DNA from: Photobacterium salinisoli
GTDB lineage: Bacteria > Pseudomonadota > Gammaproteobacteria > Enterobacterales > Vibrionaceae
Reading direction: 5' to 3'
Assembly (NCBI RefSeq): GCF_003614885.1
Contig: NZ_QZMS01000011.1
Span: 310,001-374,000 of the forward strand
DNA: 64,000 nt
In this document: positions 27,761 through 38,282 of the stretch, piece after piece
How positions within the stretch are numbered: position 1 is the first letter of the stretch
Layout: each line of letters begins with the position of its first letter
Position numbers and translations under genes: made by a program
The notes under the pieces: generated by a model
Database searches by the model: none
Told to the model about the DNA's origin: nothing
The model's input: the letters and a program-made list of their open reading frames with translations, nothing else

Positions 27761-28609
27761 CTAGCCCTGCTCAGCCAATAAATAGCGGGCATGAAAACGC
27801 AGATGATCTTCAATGAAGCTGGCAATGAAATAGTAACTGTGGTCATAACCGGGCTGCATACGCAGTTCCAACGCAGAATCATGTAATGCGGCGGCAGCTT
27901 TTAACGCTTCAGGATGCAACTGTTCAGCCAGGAAATTGTCGGCATCCCCCTGATCAACAAGCATCGGCAACGAAGCCTGTCCCTGACGTAACAACTCACA
28001 GGCATCATACTGACGCCAGTCTTCTTTACTGTTGCCCAGATATGCCTGAAAGGCTTTTTGTCCCCAAGGGCACACCATAGGATGGCTGATAGGGCTGAAC
28101 GCCGATATCGAACAATACGTGTCGGCATTTTTGAGACCTATCGTCAGGGCACCATGACCGCCCATACTGTGACCCGATATCGACTTCTGGCCCGATACAG
28201 GAAAATGGGCTTCAATCAATGCCGGTAACTCTTCCACAATATAGTCATACATGCGGTAATGCTTGTCCCATGGCGATTGGGTCGCATTCAGATAAAAACC
28301 CGCGCCTTTACCCAAATCGTAATTGTCGTCATCGGCCACATCGTCACCACGGGGGCTGGTATCCGGTGCTATCAGAGCAATACCCAATTCTTCCGCTACC
28401 CGAAATGCCCCTGCTTTCTGCATAAAGTTTTCATCGCTGCAGGTCAGGCCGGATAACCAGTACAGCGCCGGTACTTTATTGGATGCACTGGCTGACGAAG
28501 GCAGGTAAACCGCAAAACGCATCTGGCAATTCAGTGACGATGATTTGTGGGTATATTGCTTATGCCAGCCACCAAACACTTTGTTCTGACTGAGATTGTC
28601 GAGGCTCAT
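27761..28609 (-). CDS. fghA: S-formylglutathione hydrolase
   Basis: A 282-residue serine hydrolase (esterase D family) that releases formate and glutathione from S-formylglutathione, second step of glutathione-dependent formaldehyde detoxification. The nucleophile elbow is SGHSMGGHGAL, with the oxyanion region LYWLSGLTCSDENF and the catalytic His in GYDHSYYFI. It is translated 76 bases downstream of frmA, with an 8-bp GC-rich hairpin in the gap. The ATG at 28609 is chosen because family members begin near it; a GTG at 28636 is in frame. Confidence 0.93.
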   Translation of the reverse strand: MSLDNLSQNKVFGGWHKQYTHKSSSLNCQMRFAVYLPSSASASNKVPALYWLSGLTCSDENFMQKAGAFRVAEELGIALIAPDTSPRGDDVADDDNYDLGKGAGFYLNATQSPWDKHYRMYDYIVEELPALIEAHFPVSGQKSISGHSMGGHGALTIGLKNADTYCSISAFSPISHPMVCPWGQKAFQAYLGNSKEDWRQYDACELLRQGQASLPMLVDQGDADNFLAEQLHPEALKAAAALHDSALELRMQPGYDHSYYFIASFIEDHLRFHARYLLAEQG

Positions 28610-28633
28610 AGGGAAATGTCTCCGTATTGGTAT

Positions 28634-28655
28634 CACCGCACCTCGCAGTGCGGTG
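28634..28655 (-). other. intercistronic hairpin between frmA and fghA
   Basis: CACCGCAC and GTGCGGTG pair around a 6-nt loop. No T-run follows, so it more likely stabilises the upstream message or tunes the ratio of the two enzymes than ends transcription. Confidence 0.5.
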
Positions 28656-28685
28656 TAATCATTTACTCAGAATAACCAACAGCCA

Positions 28686-29870
<1,185 letters not shown>

Positions 29871-29976
29871 TCATTCAGTATATCTCTGAATATCTCAGAA
29901 ATAATTACCGATTCCGGCAAATCATTTTTACGGCTGTGTAATAATCAGTGCTTCGGCATCAAACACGGAACACATC

Positions 29977-30879
29977 ATGGCAAACTGGGAAGGCGTCAGT
30001 GAATTCGTCGCTGTGGCAGAATCAAGCAGTTTCACACTGGCGGCGAAGAAACTGTCCACCTCGGTGGCTCAGGTCAGCCGCCGCGTCGCAGCGCTGGAAG
30101 ACCGGCTCGCGGTCAAACTGCTCAACCGCACCACACGTAAAGTCACGCTGACGGAAGCCGGCATGCTGTATTTTCAGCAATGCAAACATCTGGTCGACGG
30201 ACTGGAACAGGCAGAACTTGCCGTCACGCAGATGCAAACCACCCCAAAAGGATTGGTGCGCGTGACTGCCCCCGTCACCTACGGCGAGATGCACCTTGCC
30301 CCTCTGATCAATCAGTTTTTAGAACACTACCCGCACGTCGACATCGAGTTGGTGCTGACCAACCAGAAACTCGACCTCATTGAATCCGGCATTGATCTGG
30401 CCATACGCTTAGGCCGGCTGGAAGATTCCACCCTGCTGGCCCGCAGGCTGTCGACACGGCAATCTTACGTCTGTGCCAGCCGGGCCTATCTGGCTCAATA
30501 CGGCGAGCCGCATACTTTGTCAGAACTGAGCAGGCATCAGTGCCTGGTCGGCTCCGTGGATGTCTGGCGGTTCAAAGACAATCAGCAAAGCAGATCGATT
30601 CGTATCTCAGGCCGTCTCAAGTGCAACAGTGGTTTTGCCCTGCGTGATGCCGCGAAACGGGGTCTGGGCTTAATCCAGTTGCCCGATTATTACATTCAGC
30701 AGGATCTGGAATCCGGCGAGCTGATTGAAGTGCTGGCCCAGTACCGCGACGACAAAGAAGGCATCTGGGCGTTATTTCCATCCAGCGTCCGGTTGTCTCC
30801 GAAAGTAAGGTTGTTGGTCGAGTTCTTAGTGGAGAGGTTGGCGGCAGGTTTGAGTGAAAACAGCCTTTCACAACGCTGA
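29977..30879 (+). CDS. LysR-family transcriptional regulator
   Basis: A 300-residue LTTR with an N-terminal winged helix (residues 1-62, FVAVAESSSFTLAAKKLSTSVAQVSRRVAALED) and a substrate-binding-like effector domain (about 90-290, starting GLVRVTAPVTYGEMHLAPL). It is of the CrgA/AphB-like subgroup by its TAPVTYG start of the effector domain. Divergent from frmA, so it is likely the regulator of formaldehyde detoxification here; similar LysR-frmA arrangements are known in other proteobacteria. The ribosome site before the ATG is weak. Confidence 0.9.
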   Translation: MANWEGVSEFVAVAESSSFTLAAKKLSTSVAQVSRRVAALEDRLAVKLLNRTTRKVTLTEAGMLYFQQCKHLVDGLEQAELAVTQMQTTPKGLVRVTAPVTYGEMHLAPLINQFLEHYPHVDIELVLTNQKLDLIESGIDLAIRLGRLEDSTLLARRLSTRQSYVCASRAYLAQYGEPHTLSELSRHQCLVGSVDVWRFKDNQQSRSIRISGRLKCNSGFALRDAAKRGLGLIQLPDYYIQQDLESGELIEVLAQYRDDKEGIWALFPSSVRLSPKVRLLVEFLVERLAAGLSENSLSQR

Positions 30880-30909
30880 AGCAGAGTTACGCGATGCCTG
30901 ACTACAGCG

Positions 30910-31683
30910 TCACTGGACCGCATCGGTCAGATTGGGAATGTCTGGCAACTTGTCATGAAAAGCTCCCTGGGCCGCCATAAAACCAAAGGTATAAGGGGCA
31001 ACTTTCAGGCCTTCCCGCGCTCTGATATCCTGACTTTCGCGCAACAAATTGAACATCCAGTCATCTAACTTGTGCATGACCTCCAAAAACTCCTCGTGCG
31101 TCAGCTCTGCTTTTAACGTCATCAGAAAAGCCTGGTTATCTTCAGCAGGGAGATCTATCACCCGTCCCTGAAGGCGGTTCAGCACAGTTCGGGTGAAATA
31201 GATGGGGAACCGGGCCCCTTTTTCAAAAGACGTGTGGCTCGGGACTAATAACTGGCAGGTTCGATTCGCTTTGAGCTCAATCAGCTGAATGGATTCCAGT
31301 TTTCTCAGATACAAATGGATTGAAGGCTCATTCAAGTCATACCGTTCAGCAATCTCATTCACCGTCCGGTGCTCTGTTAACTCAGACCAGAAGGTAAATA
31401 ACGCCGGACATTCAAAAAAGGCCTTATCCTGCTCAGGCGTAAAAACGGGAATGGTGTAGATATTTTTTTCCGCTTCTTCAAGCAGCTTCGACAATGGAAA
31501 ATTCAGCAAACGGCTGATACGAATCAGCCGTTGCATTGACAGGGGCTGCGCGTGATTCAGCAGTCGCTTCACACTCACTTCAGAGATTTCCAATGCCTCT
31601 GCTAAGTGCTGATAAGATATTTTACTTTTCCTGAGCTCCTTTTTCAGTAGAGCACACACTTCTTGCGACAACCTGTCATCCAT
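30910..31683 (-). CDS. helix-turn-helix transcriptional regulator (Xre-type N-terminus)
   Basis: A 257-residue predicted DNA-binding protein. Residues 1-65 form an Xre-like helix-turn-helix (ISYQHLAEALEISEVSVKRLLNH). A second winged-helix-like segment follows (RTVNEIAERYDLNEPSIHLYLRKLE, about 108-132). The rest is a helical domain of unknown type (about 160-257). The two-part architecture recalls TIGR02147/DUF4423 regulators, but I am not sure. It is divergent from an MFS transporter gene 126 bases away, which it probably controls. Confidence 0.7.
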   Translation of the reverse strand: MDDRLSQEVCALLKKELRKSKISYQHLAEALEISEVSVKRLLNHAQPLSMQRLIRISRLLNFPLSKLLEEAEKNIYTIPVFTPEQDKAFFECPALFTFWSELTEHRTVNEIAERYDLNEPSIHLYLRKLESIQLIELKANRTCQLLVPSHTSFEKGARFPIYFTRTVLNRLQGRVIDLPAEDNQAFLMTLKAELTHEEFLEVMHKLDDWMFNLLRESQDIRAREGLKVAPYTFGFMAAQGAFHDKLPDIPNLTDAVQ

Positions 31684-31809
31684 TTCGCGTTCTCCGAATC
31701 ACATCCCGACACCCAAAGCATCATAATACGACCCTTCATGAGATTACATTGAAAAAATGAATCAATATGAGATTCTTTGCGAACATTCAGTATCACAGAG
31801 AACATCAGC

Positions 31810-33078
31810 ATGAGCCAAAAAGGACTGACACGCCGATTCGGGATTCAACAATGCCTCCACTGGACGATTGTGGGCATCATGATTCCGGTACTGATACTGA
31901 TTTTCCAGTCAAGAGGACTCAGCCTGATGGACATCGGGATCGTCATGGCGGTCTGGATCGGCACCACGGCCCTGCTTGAAATCCCTCTGGGTGGCGTCGC
32001 AGATACCTACGGGCGCAGGAAGACTTACCTCTTCTCGCTGCTGGTCAACATTCTGGGTTGCATCGTGCTGTACTTTGCAGACGACCTGCCCCTCATTCTG
32101 GTTGCAGCCATGCTGCTGGGAGCAGCAAAAGCCGTCTATTCCGGTACACTTGACGCTTGGTTTTACGACAGCTTCCGCCGCCAACCCGGCCAGCAATCTT
32201 TTCATTCCGCGATTGCAACCATCCATGTGTTCGTCACACTCGGACTGGCGGCTGGCTCCCTGCTCGGTGGCTGGCTCCCCGACGTCACCGCCCGCTCATT
32301 TCCAGTGTCATCAACGATGACAGCGCTGAACCGATATGATCTCAATATCGCCCTGGTTGCCATCGCCAGTCTGGTTCTGATATTGATTACGCGGGGATTG
32401 ATTCATGAAGCAAGACAACCTGCACCATCACCTGAAAATCAGCATCCTGCCAATGCTTTCAAGACAAGTTTGCAAGCCATCAAAACCGCTTTCCGCCATG
32501 CGATACTAAGCCGGCTGATGCAGACCACGTTGGTGTTTGGCATGGTCTTGAGCGGGATTGAAAACTACTGGCAGCCTTATCTGGCTGAACTCATCCACGG
32601 CACAGATTATGGAGTCACCTTTTTCGGAATCCTCTCTGCCCTTTACTTTCTGATGTCTGCCAGTTCGTCAATTTTGTCCGTCCGATTACTCAAAATTCTG
32701 AAAGGATCCCACAAAACCCTGATGTTCTCGACCCGTGTCGCCGCGGGCATCGCGTTCATTGCCCTGGCCAATACCTCACAGCCTATCAGCTTTGCTATGT
32801 GTTACCTGGTGTTCTTCTTCCTGTTCACTGCTGGCAATAATTCTGAGCGCGTCTTGCTTAATGAACATACGGAAACGCGTGTCCGATCCACCATGTTGTC
32901 CATCAGCTCTTTTATGATCACGTGTGGCGGCGTGCTTGCATCGCTGTTTTTCGGGATGATTTCAGAGCATTACGGCATTTCTGTCAGCTGGACCACTGGT
33001 GGTCTGCTGCTTGTCGCCTCTTCTATGCTGTTTCTCTTCATGCCGGAGAGACTGGAAGCTAAAGTGGCGAAAGCATGA
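31810..33078 (+). CDS. MFS transporter
   Basis: A 422-residue, 12-helix major facilitator protein. Motif A appears as GGVADTYGRRKTYL between helices 2 and 3, and the overall look is of the drug-exporter branches (macrolide or tetracycline-type). The ATG at 31810 is preferred over an in-frame TTG at 31777; its ribosome site is weak. It is divergent from a helix-turn-helix regulator gene and is followed by a GNAT acetyltransferase gene on the opposite strand. The substrate is unknown. Confidence 0.85.
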   Translation: MSQKGLTRRFGIQQCLHWTIVGIMIPVLILIFQSRGLSLMDIGIVMAVWIGTTALLEIPLGGVADTYGRRKTYLFSLLVNILGCIVLYFADDLPLILVAAMLLGAAKAVYSGTLDAWFYDSFRRQPGQQSFHSAIATIHVFVTLGLAAGSLLGGWLPDVTARSFPVSSTMTALNRYDLNIALVAIASLVLILITRGLIHEARQPAPSPENQHPANAFKTSLQAIKTAFRHAILSRLMQTTLVFGMVLSGIENYWQPYLAELIHGTDYGVTFFGILSALYFLMSASSSILSVRLLKILKGSHKTLMFSTRVAAGIAFIALANTSQPISFAMCYLVFFFLFTAGNNSERVLLNEHTETRVRSTMLSISSFMITCGGVLASLFFGMISEHYGISVSWTTGGLLLVASSMLFLFMPERLEAKVAKA

Positions 33079-33221
33079 GAAGTAGTCATGATTGAATGCC
33101 GCTGAATCCTGTGTATCTGAGGTTTTCCCGACGCCTAGGGGTCCAATCGCAAATCCACCACAGAACGCTGCTAGCGGATTTCTAGCTTTTTTTCATTCTC
33201 GGAATATCTCACTCTGTTGGA

Positions 33222-33710
33222 TTAACACTTATCCTTACCTGCCAGACAATCAGCTACGTTGAGCTCATAGGTTGTGAACCTGTCGCCTATCATTTCCGTT
33301 GGGAATACTCTTTGGGATTTTTTACGTAAGAACTCATATTCAGGACGTGTGTGCAGTAAGTGGATATAAACGACTTCATGGCCAAAATCATCAGCCCATG
33401 AGATTAGCGATCTAAAAACCCTTTTCCCAATGCCCCAACTGCGGTCATCAATCACGATAGCTATCTCGTGCCCAAGCTCAGATAATTGTATTCCGCACCA
33501 ACCGACTAACTCGTCGTCGACGGTGATGGCTCTCACGATACACCCTTCAAGAGCATCAATGTCGAGCTTGTCGCGAATCCATTTTTTTGCAAGATCAGAA
33601 TCAAACGCATCATGAGTAATAAGGTGCTTTCTGGTACTCGCTTTATTGAGTATGGGAATGAACTTGTCTGATTCTATTTCATCAAGGGGCACATACTGAA
33701 GCTTACGCAT
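33222..33710 (-). CDS. GNAT-family N-acetyltransferase
   Basis: A 162-residue protein with a GNAT-like pattern: DELVGWCGIQLSELGHEIAIVIDD as strands 2-4, then RSWGIGKRVFRSLISWA, which takes the position of the acetyl-CoA pyrophosphate loop. The usual Q/RxxGxG/A is kept loosely as SWGIGKR. The substrate is unknown. The gene overlaps by 8 bp a dubious small frame upstream (33703-33939). Its codon use looks more AT-rich than its neighbours, so recent transfer is possible. Confidence 0.7.
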   Translation of the reverse strand: MRKLQYVPLDEIESDKFIPILNKASTRKHLITHDAFDSDLAKKWIRDKLDIDALEGCIVRAITVDDELVGWCGIQLSELGHEIAIVIDDRSWGIGKRVFRSLISWADDFGHEVVYIHLLHTRPEYEFLRKKSQRVFPTEMIGDRFTTYELNVADCLAGKDKC

Positions 33711-33939
33711 TCACCACCATTTCGCCTAAAGAATGACGGCACCGCCCCATCAGGCGTGCCACACACTCGCAAGTCTTATAAAAACAGCCGGGAGCGTCTA
33801 CAACCAGCCCGGACCATACATTTGTGCCAGCAAAGGGTATCTGGCGCGCATCCGAAAATGGTGAGATTTTCGCCAAAAAAAGCGCGACATACCAACGCGA
33901 TTTAATATCTGCACGCTCAGCCGCCAAAAGCAAAAACAA

Positions 33940-34605
33940 TCACCACGCCGGCCAAACCTCATTCAGATCAAAGCGGTATTTATACGCCATCACCACATTA
34001 TGGCCCTGAAAATCGTAATCTTTTTCGCTGAGTATCGGACTGAAGTTATAGAGCTGGAACTGATGCGGTCCTTTGTTGGCTTCCAGATACACATTGATGG
34101 CCATACCAAGGCCGTCGAAGTCCACATCACGGGTTTCGCCCCGCTGTTGTGCAACATGGGTGATCTGATAATTGCCTTTCAAATCCAGATAACCTGCGCC
34201 AAAGCCGATGCCGACTTTGGCATTCCAGTCTGAGCCGGCATCACGATTCCAGTGATAGAACAACACAGGCACCGCCGTAATGGCATAGCCTTTTACTGAC
34301 GTGCCTAAGTCTACTTCATCCTGACTGTTCTGAAGCTCTTGCTGGCCCGATCTGAAAAACGACCAGTCGAGCTGGAACTGCATGCCAAAATTCGAGTCTT
34401 CAGCAAAATAATACGGCGAGGACACCAGTGAGGCGGTCGGGAGAATGTGGAAGCCACTGGTCATCACGGCAACGTCTTTATCTCCATGCTCCGGGTCCTG
34501 AATTTCGATATTGGTGAAGGTACTTTGTAAGCCAACGGCCAGCTCAACGGCCTGGCTGGCAGCGGGAATGGCAATGGACAGAATAAGAAAGAAAACACGA
34601 AACAT
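33940..34605 (-). CDS. putative outer membrane beta-barrel protein
   Basis: A 221-residue exported protein. The signal peptide is residues 1-19, with likely cleavage after SQAVE or ASQA. The mature part alternates hydrophobic and polar residues in short strands (FGMQFQLDWSFFRSG, YAITAVPVLFYHWN, AKVGIGFGAGYLDLKGNY), as in small outer-membrane barrels, and ends with an aromatic (EVWPAW). I do not recognise the family. There is no good ribosome site before the ATG. It stands alone. Confidence 0.65.
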   Translation of the reverse strand: MFRVFFLILSIAIPAASQAVELAVGLQSTFTNIEIQDPEHGDKDVAVMTSGFHILPTASLVSSPYYFAEDSNFGMQFQLDWSFFRSGQQELQNSQDEVDLGTSVKGYAITAVPVLFYHWNRDAGSDWNAKVGIGFGAGYLDLKGNYQITHVAQQRGETRDVDFDGLGMAINVYLEANKGPHQFQLYNFSPILSEKDYDFQGHNVVMAYKYRFDLNEVWPAW

Positions 34606-34786
34606 CGGCGTGTTGGGTCAGTCAGAAGGGAAAGTCGAATTCTAACAGTGACTTAGCCTTTGGGCAATCAGTGCCTATGCCTGTCAACTGGCGGCCGAAC
34701 GCGTATTACAGAATTAGTCTGAATTCAGGTATCGGCCAGATGATGGCAACACTGTCCAGGCACCTTGCAAAGATCAGAACCAGTCA

Positions 34787-35575
34787 TTAATTGCCGCTCT
34801 TGTCACCTCCCATACTGCTTCGAAGATCAATCATTGACTGCTGACTGACGGTGATCAACCCGCTTTGCGGCCGGTTAAGATCAACCACCAGCGTCACCAG
34901 TACCGCGAAAGCCAGAGCCATAGGAATCACAGCAATCAGCCTTCGTTTGCCTGTGTATCCGACTTGCGTACCTATCGCAATCATAGCCAGTGCGGTAATG
35001 GCGGCCAGTGAGATCCAGATGCTGATCGGAATACGGTTACGCAGAGCACCCGTGACACGTATTTCATGCATATCAATAACATCATTAACAGCCTGAACCA
35101 CTAAAGAAGTGTTTGGGCTGGGCTTTTCTATCGCAGCTTTAGACACCTGCTCCCAGAGCCGATTATGAATCTCAACCGATTTAACGATAGCTTTATCGAC
35201 GTCTCTGCCGCTCACAGCTTCCAGCCGGACATCAACATACTCTCTAAGAAGACCTTTCACTTCAGTGCTGGCTGCCCCACCCAGCAAATCTGCTCTCAGA
35301 TAAGCCGTACCTATAATATTGGCCTCTTGCAGGACATTATTACGTCTGAATTCATATTGTGAACTCGCCATAGAGAAAGTGAACGCAAGAACAAAAGCCA
35401 GCATACCCAGCAATCCCCCGACCATGGGCCCTAAGCTGGACGGAGCCTCTTTATCATCGCGAGAACGGGCCCGAAGCGTGAACTGATAACCAATTTCGCA
35501 AGCCACAAGCATCAGTAATGCAATACCAACAAAGAGCACCAATATAGGTATGGATTCAAAAAGATCACCACGCAT
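34787..35575 (-). CDS. DUF4239-type (bestrophin-like) membrane protein
   Basis: A 262-residue inner-membrane protein with two N-terminal segments (about 8-28 and 50-72, the second GGLLGMLAFVLAFTFSMASSQYE), a soluble helical middle, and two C-terminal segments (about 185-205 and 212-232). The layout and the FAFTFSMASSQYEFRRNNVLQEANIIGT-like stretch fit DUF4239, a bestrophin-like family of unknown function. The start is well supported by AGGAGTGACAA. It is monocistronic. Confidence 0.8.
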   Translation of the reverse strand: MRGDLFESIPILVLFVGIALLMLVACEIGYQFTLRARSRDDKEAPSSLGPMVGGLLGMLAFVLAFTFSMASSQYEFRRNNVLQEANIIGTAYLRADLLGGAASTEVKGLLREYVDVRLEAVSGRDVDKAIVKSVEIHNRLWEQVSKAAIEKPSPNTSLVVQAVNDVIDMHEIRVTGALRNRIPISIWISLAAITALAMIAIGTQVGYTGKRRLIAVIPMALAFAVLVTLVVDLNRPQSGLITVSQQSMIDLRSSMGGDKSGN

Positions 35576-35844
35576 TTGTCACTCCTGTTGCTGATTTGTC
35601 AGCTAAAAGGTTGCTCTGATTTTTTGTCAGATACCCTGTTGTTAAGCATATGACGCAAACATAAAAAAGGCAGTAAACCAAAAGGTCACATGCTTTCAAT
35701 TTTCACATCTAAGCCGCACAAATACCGTTCAGAAACTCACCGGCTTTTATAGCAAAACAGCAATCCAAACCCGTCCACTACCCTTCATTTCCCCCATACA
35801 GTATGATGACCAGTAACTTAGTTATGCGGTAAGACGGATTCTTA

Positions 35845-36834
35845 ATGACTATCAGCAAACCTATCCCGACCAATATCATCACCGGCTTTCTGGGTGCCGG
35901 CAAAACAACTGCCATTCTGTCGCTGCTGGCGCGTAAACCCGCCGATGAAAAATGGGCCATACTGATCAATGAGTTTGGTAACGTAGGAGTCGACGGCGCC
36001 ATGCTCGACCAGCAGGGCGCCATCGTCAAAGAAGTCCCGGGCGGCTGTATGTGCTGTGTTGCCGGCTTGCCGATGTCAGTAGGTATCAATGCCTTACTGG
36101 CCCAAAAACCGGACCGACTGCTGCTGGAGCCCACAGGTCTGGGTCACCCGAAGGAGATCATCAATAAACTGACCTCCGACAGCTATGCCAAATACATCGA
36201 TCTGAAAGCGACGATCACCCTGGTAGATCCGCGACAGTTTTCAGACAGTCTGTATACCGACAACCAGAATTTTCAGGATCAGATCGCGCTGGCCGATGTG
36301 CTGGTTGCCAATAAAATTGATGCCTGTAGCGATTACGATTTACTGATGTTTGAGCAATACGCCAGCGAGTGCGAGCCTGCCAAACAAATGATCACTCAGG
36401 TGGAACAAGGGCAGCTTGACCTGTCGCTGCTGGAACAGCCTCGCATAGCACGTCAAGCCGCGCACAGTCATCACCATCATCATGACGACGAGGCCGCACC
36501 GTTGCCGGGATTAGAGCTGGCTCCCGGTGAAACATTTATCCGCAAAGAAAACCATGGCCAGGGCTACCACAGTTGCGGCTGGTTCTTTGCAACCGATCTG
36601 CAGTTTGATTTTTCCCAGCTGTTTACCCTGTTTACTAACCTCAATGCCCAGCGGGTAAAAGCCGTGGTCAACACCGAACGCGGATGTTTTGCTTTTAATG
36701 TGGTCAATCGGGTAGTCTCGGTGAATGAACTCACTCTGGAAGGGTTTGAGTCCCGCATTGAAGTCATTGATAAAGACATACTGCCTTGGGATGAGTTAGA
36801 AGAGATTCTGGTCTCTTTAACAAAAAAAGCCTGA
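35845..36834 (+). CDS. yeiR: CobW/G3E-family GTP-binding protein, YeiR-like
   Basis: A 329-residue metal-linked GTPase of the COG0523 family. The Walker A is GFLGAGKTT (about residue 13), followed by the metal-binding GCMCC (CxCC, about residue 69), base-recognition ANKID, and a His-rich linker HSHHHHHDDE near 210. A CobW C-terminal domain follows. Length and sequence fit YeiR, a zinc-binding, zinc-activated GTPase of E. coli; relatives act as zinc chaperones (ZNG1/ZagA). No Zur box was seen upstream. It precedes the TldD/PmbA pair by 65 bases and could be co-transcribed. Confidence 0.88.
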   Translation: MTISKPIPTNIITGFLGAGKTTAILSLLARKPADEKWAILINEFGNVGVDGAMLDQQGAIVKEVPGGCMCCVAGLPMSVGINALLAQKPDRLLLEPTGLGHPKEIINKLTSDSYAKYIDLKATITLVDPRQFSDSLYTDNQNFQDQIALADVLVANKIDACSDYDLLMFEQYASECEPAKQMITQVEQGQLDLSLLEQPRIARQAAHSHHHHHDDEAAPLPGLELAPGETFIRKENHGQGYHSCGWFFATDLQFDFSQLFTLFTNLNAQRVKAVVNTERGCFAFNVVNRVVSVNELTLEGFESRIEVIDKDILPWDELEEILVSLTKKA

Positions 36835-36899
36835 TACCGACTATTATTTATCAATGCTTTGGGATCAACTTGCCACATGAATTTACGCAAGGAGCAATT

Positions 36900-38282
36900 A
36901 TGCTAAACCCATCAACGGCGAAAGCCGTCATCGACCATGCACTGTTTCTCGGTGCCGATTTTGCCGAACTTTTCGTCGAGCACCATCAGTCAGGCTCTGT
37001 CGAGTTCAATGCCGGTGATGTCGATAAAATTAACGGCGGTATCGATTTTGGCATCGGTATCCGTCTCTTCTTCGGTCACAAAGTGCTTTACGGTTACACC
37101 AACAGCACAGAAGAAGAAGAGCTGAAACGTGTGACCAGTCTGCTGGCCGCCAAAGACAATCGCGATCAAATCGTGCAGGCATCCGCGCTGAATTTCAGCC
37201 AGCTGACAGACAGACACCCTGTCCGTCAGCCTTTGTCGCAGGACGCTAATCTGGAAGCTAAAATCGCCTTCCTGCGTGCCACCGACAAAGCGGCCCGCGC
37301 AGAAAACGACAAAATCGCCCAGTTCATTGGTCGTATTCTGCAACGTCAGCAGCAGGTGGAAATTTTTAACTCCAATGGCCTGCACACCGGCGACATCCGA
37401 CATTACACCCGCATTGCTGCGACTGCTGTCGCGCAAGACGGCAGCGAGCAGTCGACCGGCTTTGAAGCACCGGGGGCACTGACCGGCTGGGAATTTAACA
37501 CCCGTATCGATCCGACATCGCTGGGCCAGCAAGTGGCAAAACAGGCGATGATCAAGCTGACGGCCGATAACTGCCCGTCGGGCGAAATGCCAGTGATCAT
37601 AGGTAACGGCTTTGGTGGCGTGATATTCCACGAAGCCTGCGGACACTTGCTTGAAACCACTTCGGTGGCTAAAAAAGCCTCGGTCTTCCATGACCAGATG
37701 GGCGAAATGATTGCCAACCCTGTAGTCAGCGCCGTAGATGACGGCACCATTGCAAATGAATGGGGTTCTATCAACATTGACGATGAAGGCATGCCAACCC
37801 AGCGTACCCAGCTGATCAAAGACGGTAAACTCACCAGCTTTATGGTCGATCAGATGGGTGCCAAGAAAACGGGTTTTGCGCCAACAGGTTCCGGCCGCCG
37901 TGAATCCTATAAGTTCGCGCCGACCTCCCGCATGCGTAATACCTTCATTGAAGCCGGTGACAGCAGCCTGGATGCGATGATCGCCAGCGTCGAAAAAGGC
38001 ATTTTTGCCAAGAAAATGGGCGGCGGTTCCGTACAGCCAGGCACGGGCGAGTTCAACTTCGCGGTGCAGGAAGCCTATTTGATCGAAAACGGCAAAATTA
38101 CCCGTCCGCTGAAATCCGCCACCCTGATCAGTACCGGGCCGAAGGTACTGAAAGAAATCAGTATGGTCGGACAGGATTTCGAACTGGCAGCCGGTATGTG
38201 CGGCTCAGTCAGCGGCTCAGTACCAACGACAGTCGGCCAGCCGGCATTAAAAGTAGACAATATTCTGGTGGGAGGTAACTAA
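36900..38282 (+). CDS. TldD/PmbA family metalloprotease subunit, TldD-like
   Basis: A 460-residue TldD-family protein. The zinc site HEACGHLLE (HExxxH, about residue 250) marks the catalytic TldD-type subunit, and the family tail GMCGSVSGSVPTTVGQPALKVDNILVGG is clear. In E. coli TldD and TldE (PmbA) form a heterodimeric barrel that cuts unfolded peptides such as microcin B17 leader and CcdA. This sequence differs clearly from E. coli TldD as I recall it (GWPGVLLHEAVGHGLE), so it looks like a second, paralogous pair. AAGGAG precedes the ATG. Its stop overlaps the next start. Confidence 0.88.
   Translation: MLNPSTAKAVIDHALFLGADFAELFVEHHQSGSVEFNAGDVDKINGGIDFGIGIRLFFGHKVLYGYTNSTEEEELKRVTSLLAAKDNRDQIVQASALNFSQLTDRHPVRQPLSQDANLEAKIAFLRATDKAARAENDKIAQFIGRILQRQQQVEIFNSNGLHTGDIRHYTRIAATAVAQDGSEQSTGFEAPGALTGWEFNTRIDPTSLGQQVAKQAMIKLTADNCPSGEMPVIIGNGFGGVIFHEACGHLLETTSVAKKASVFHDQMGEMIANPVVSAVDDGTIANEWGSINIDDEGMPTQRTQLIKDGKLTSFMVDQMGAKKTGFAPTGSGRRESYKFAPTSRMRNTFIEAGDSSLDAMIASVEKGIFAKKMGGGSVQPGTGEFNFAVQEAYLIENGKITRPLKSATLISTGPKVLKEISMVGQDFELAAGMCGSVSGSVPTTVGQPALKVDNILVGGN

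Noticed and set aside
33703..33939. 78-codon frame between the GNAT gene and the outer-membrane-like gene
   Set aside because: It has no ribosome site, an odd composition, and starts exactly where the upstream gene ends, as an open gap often does.
36990..37691. 233-codon minus-strand frame opposite the TldD-like gene
   Set aside because: It is a shadow of a strongly conserved coding region; no ribosome site and no recognisable protein.
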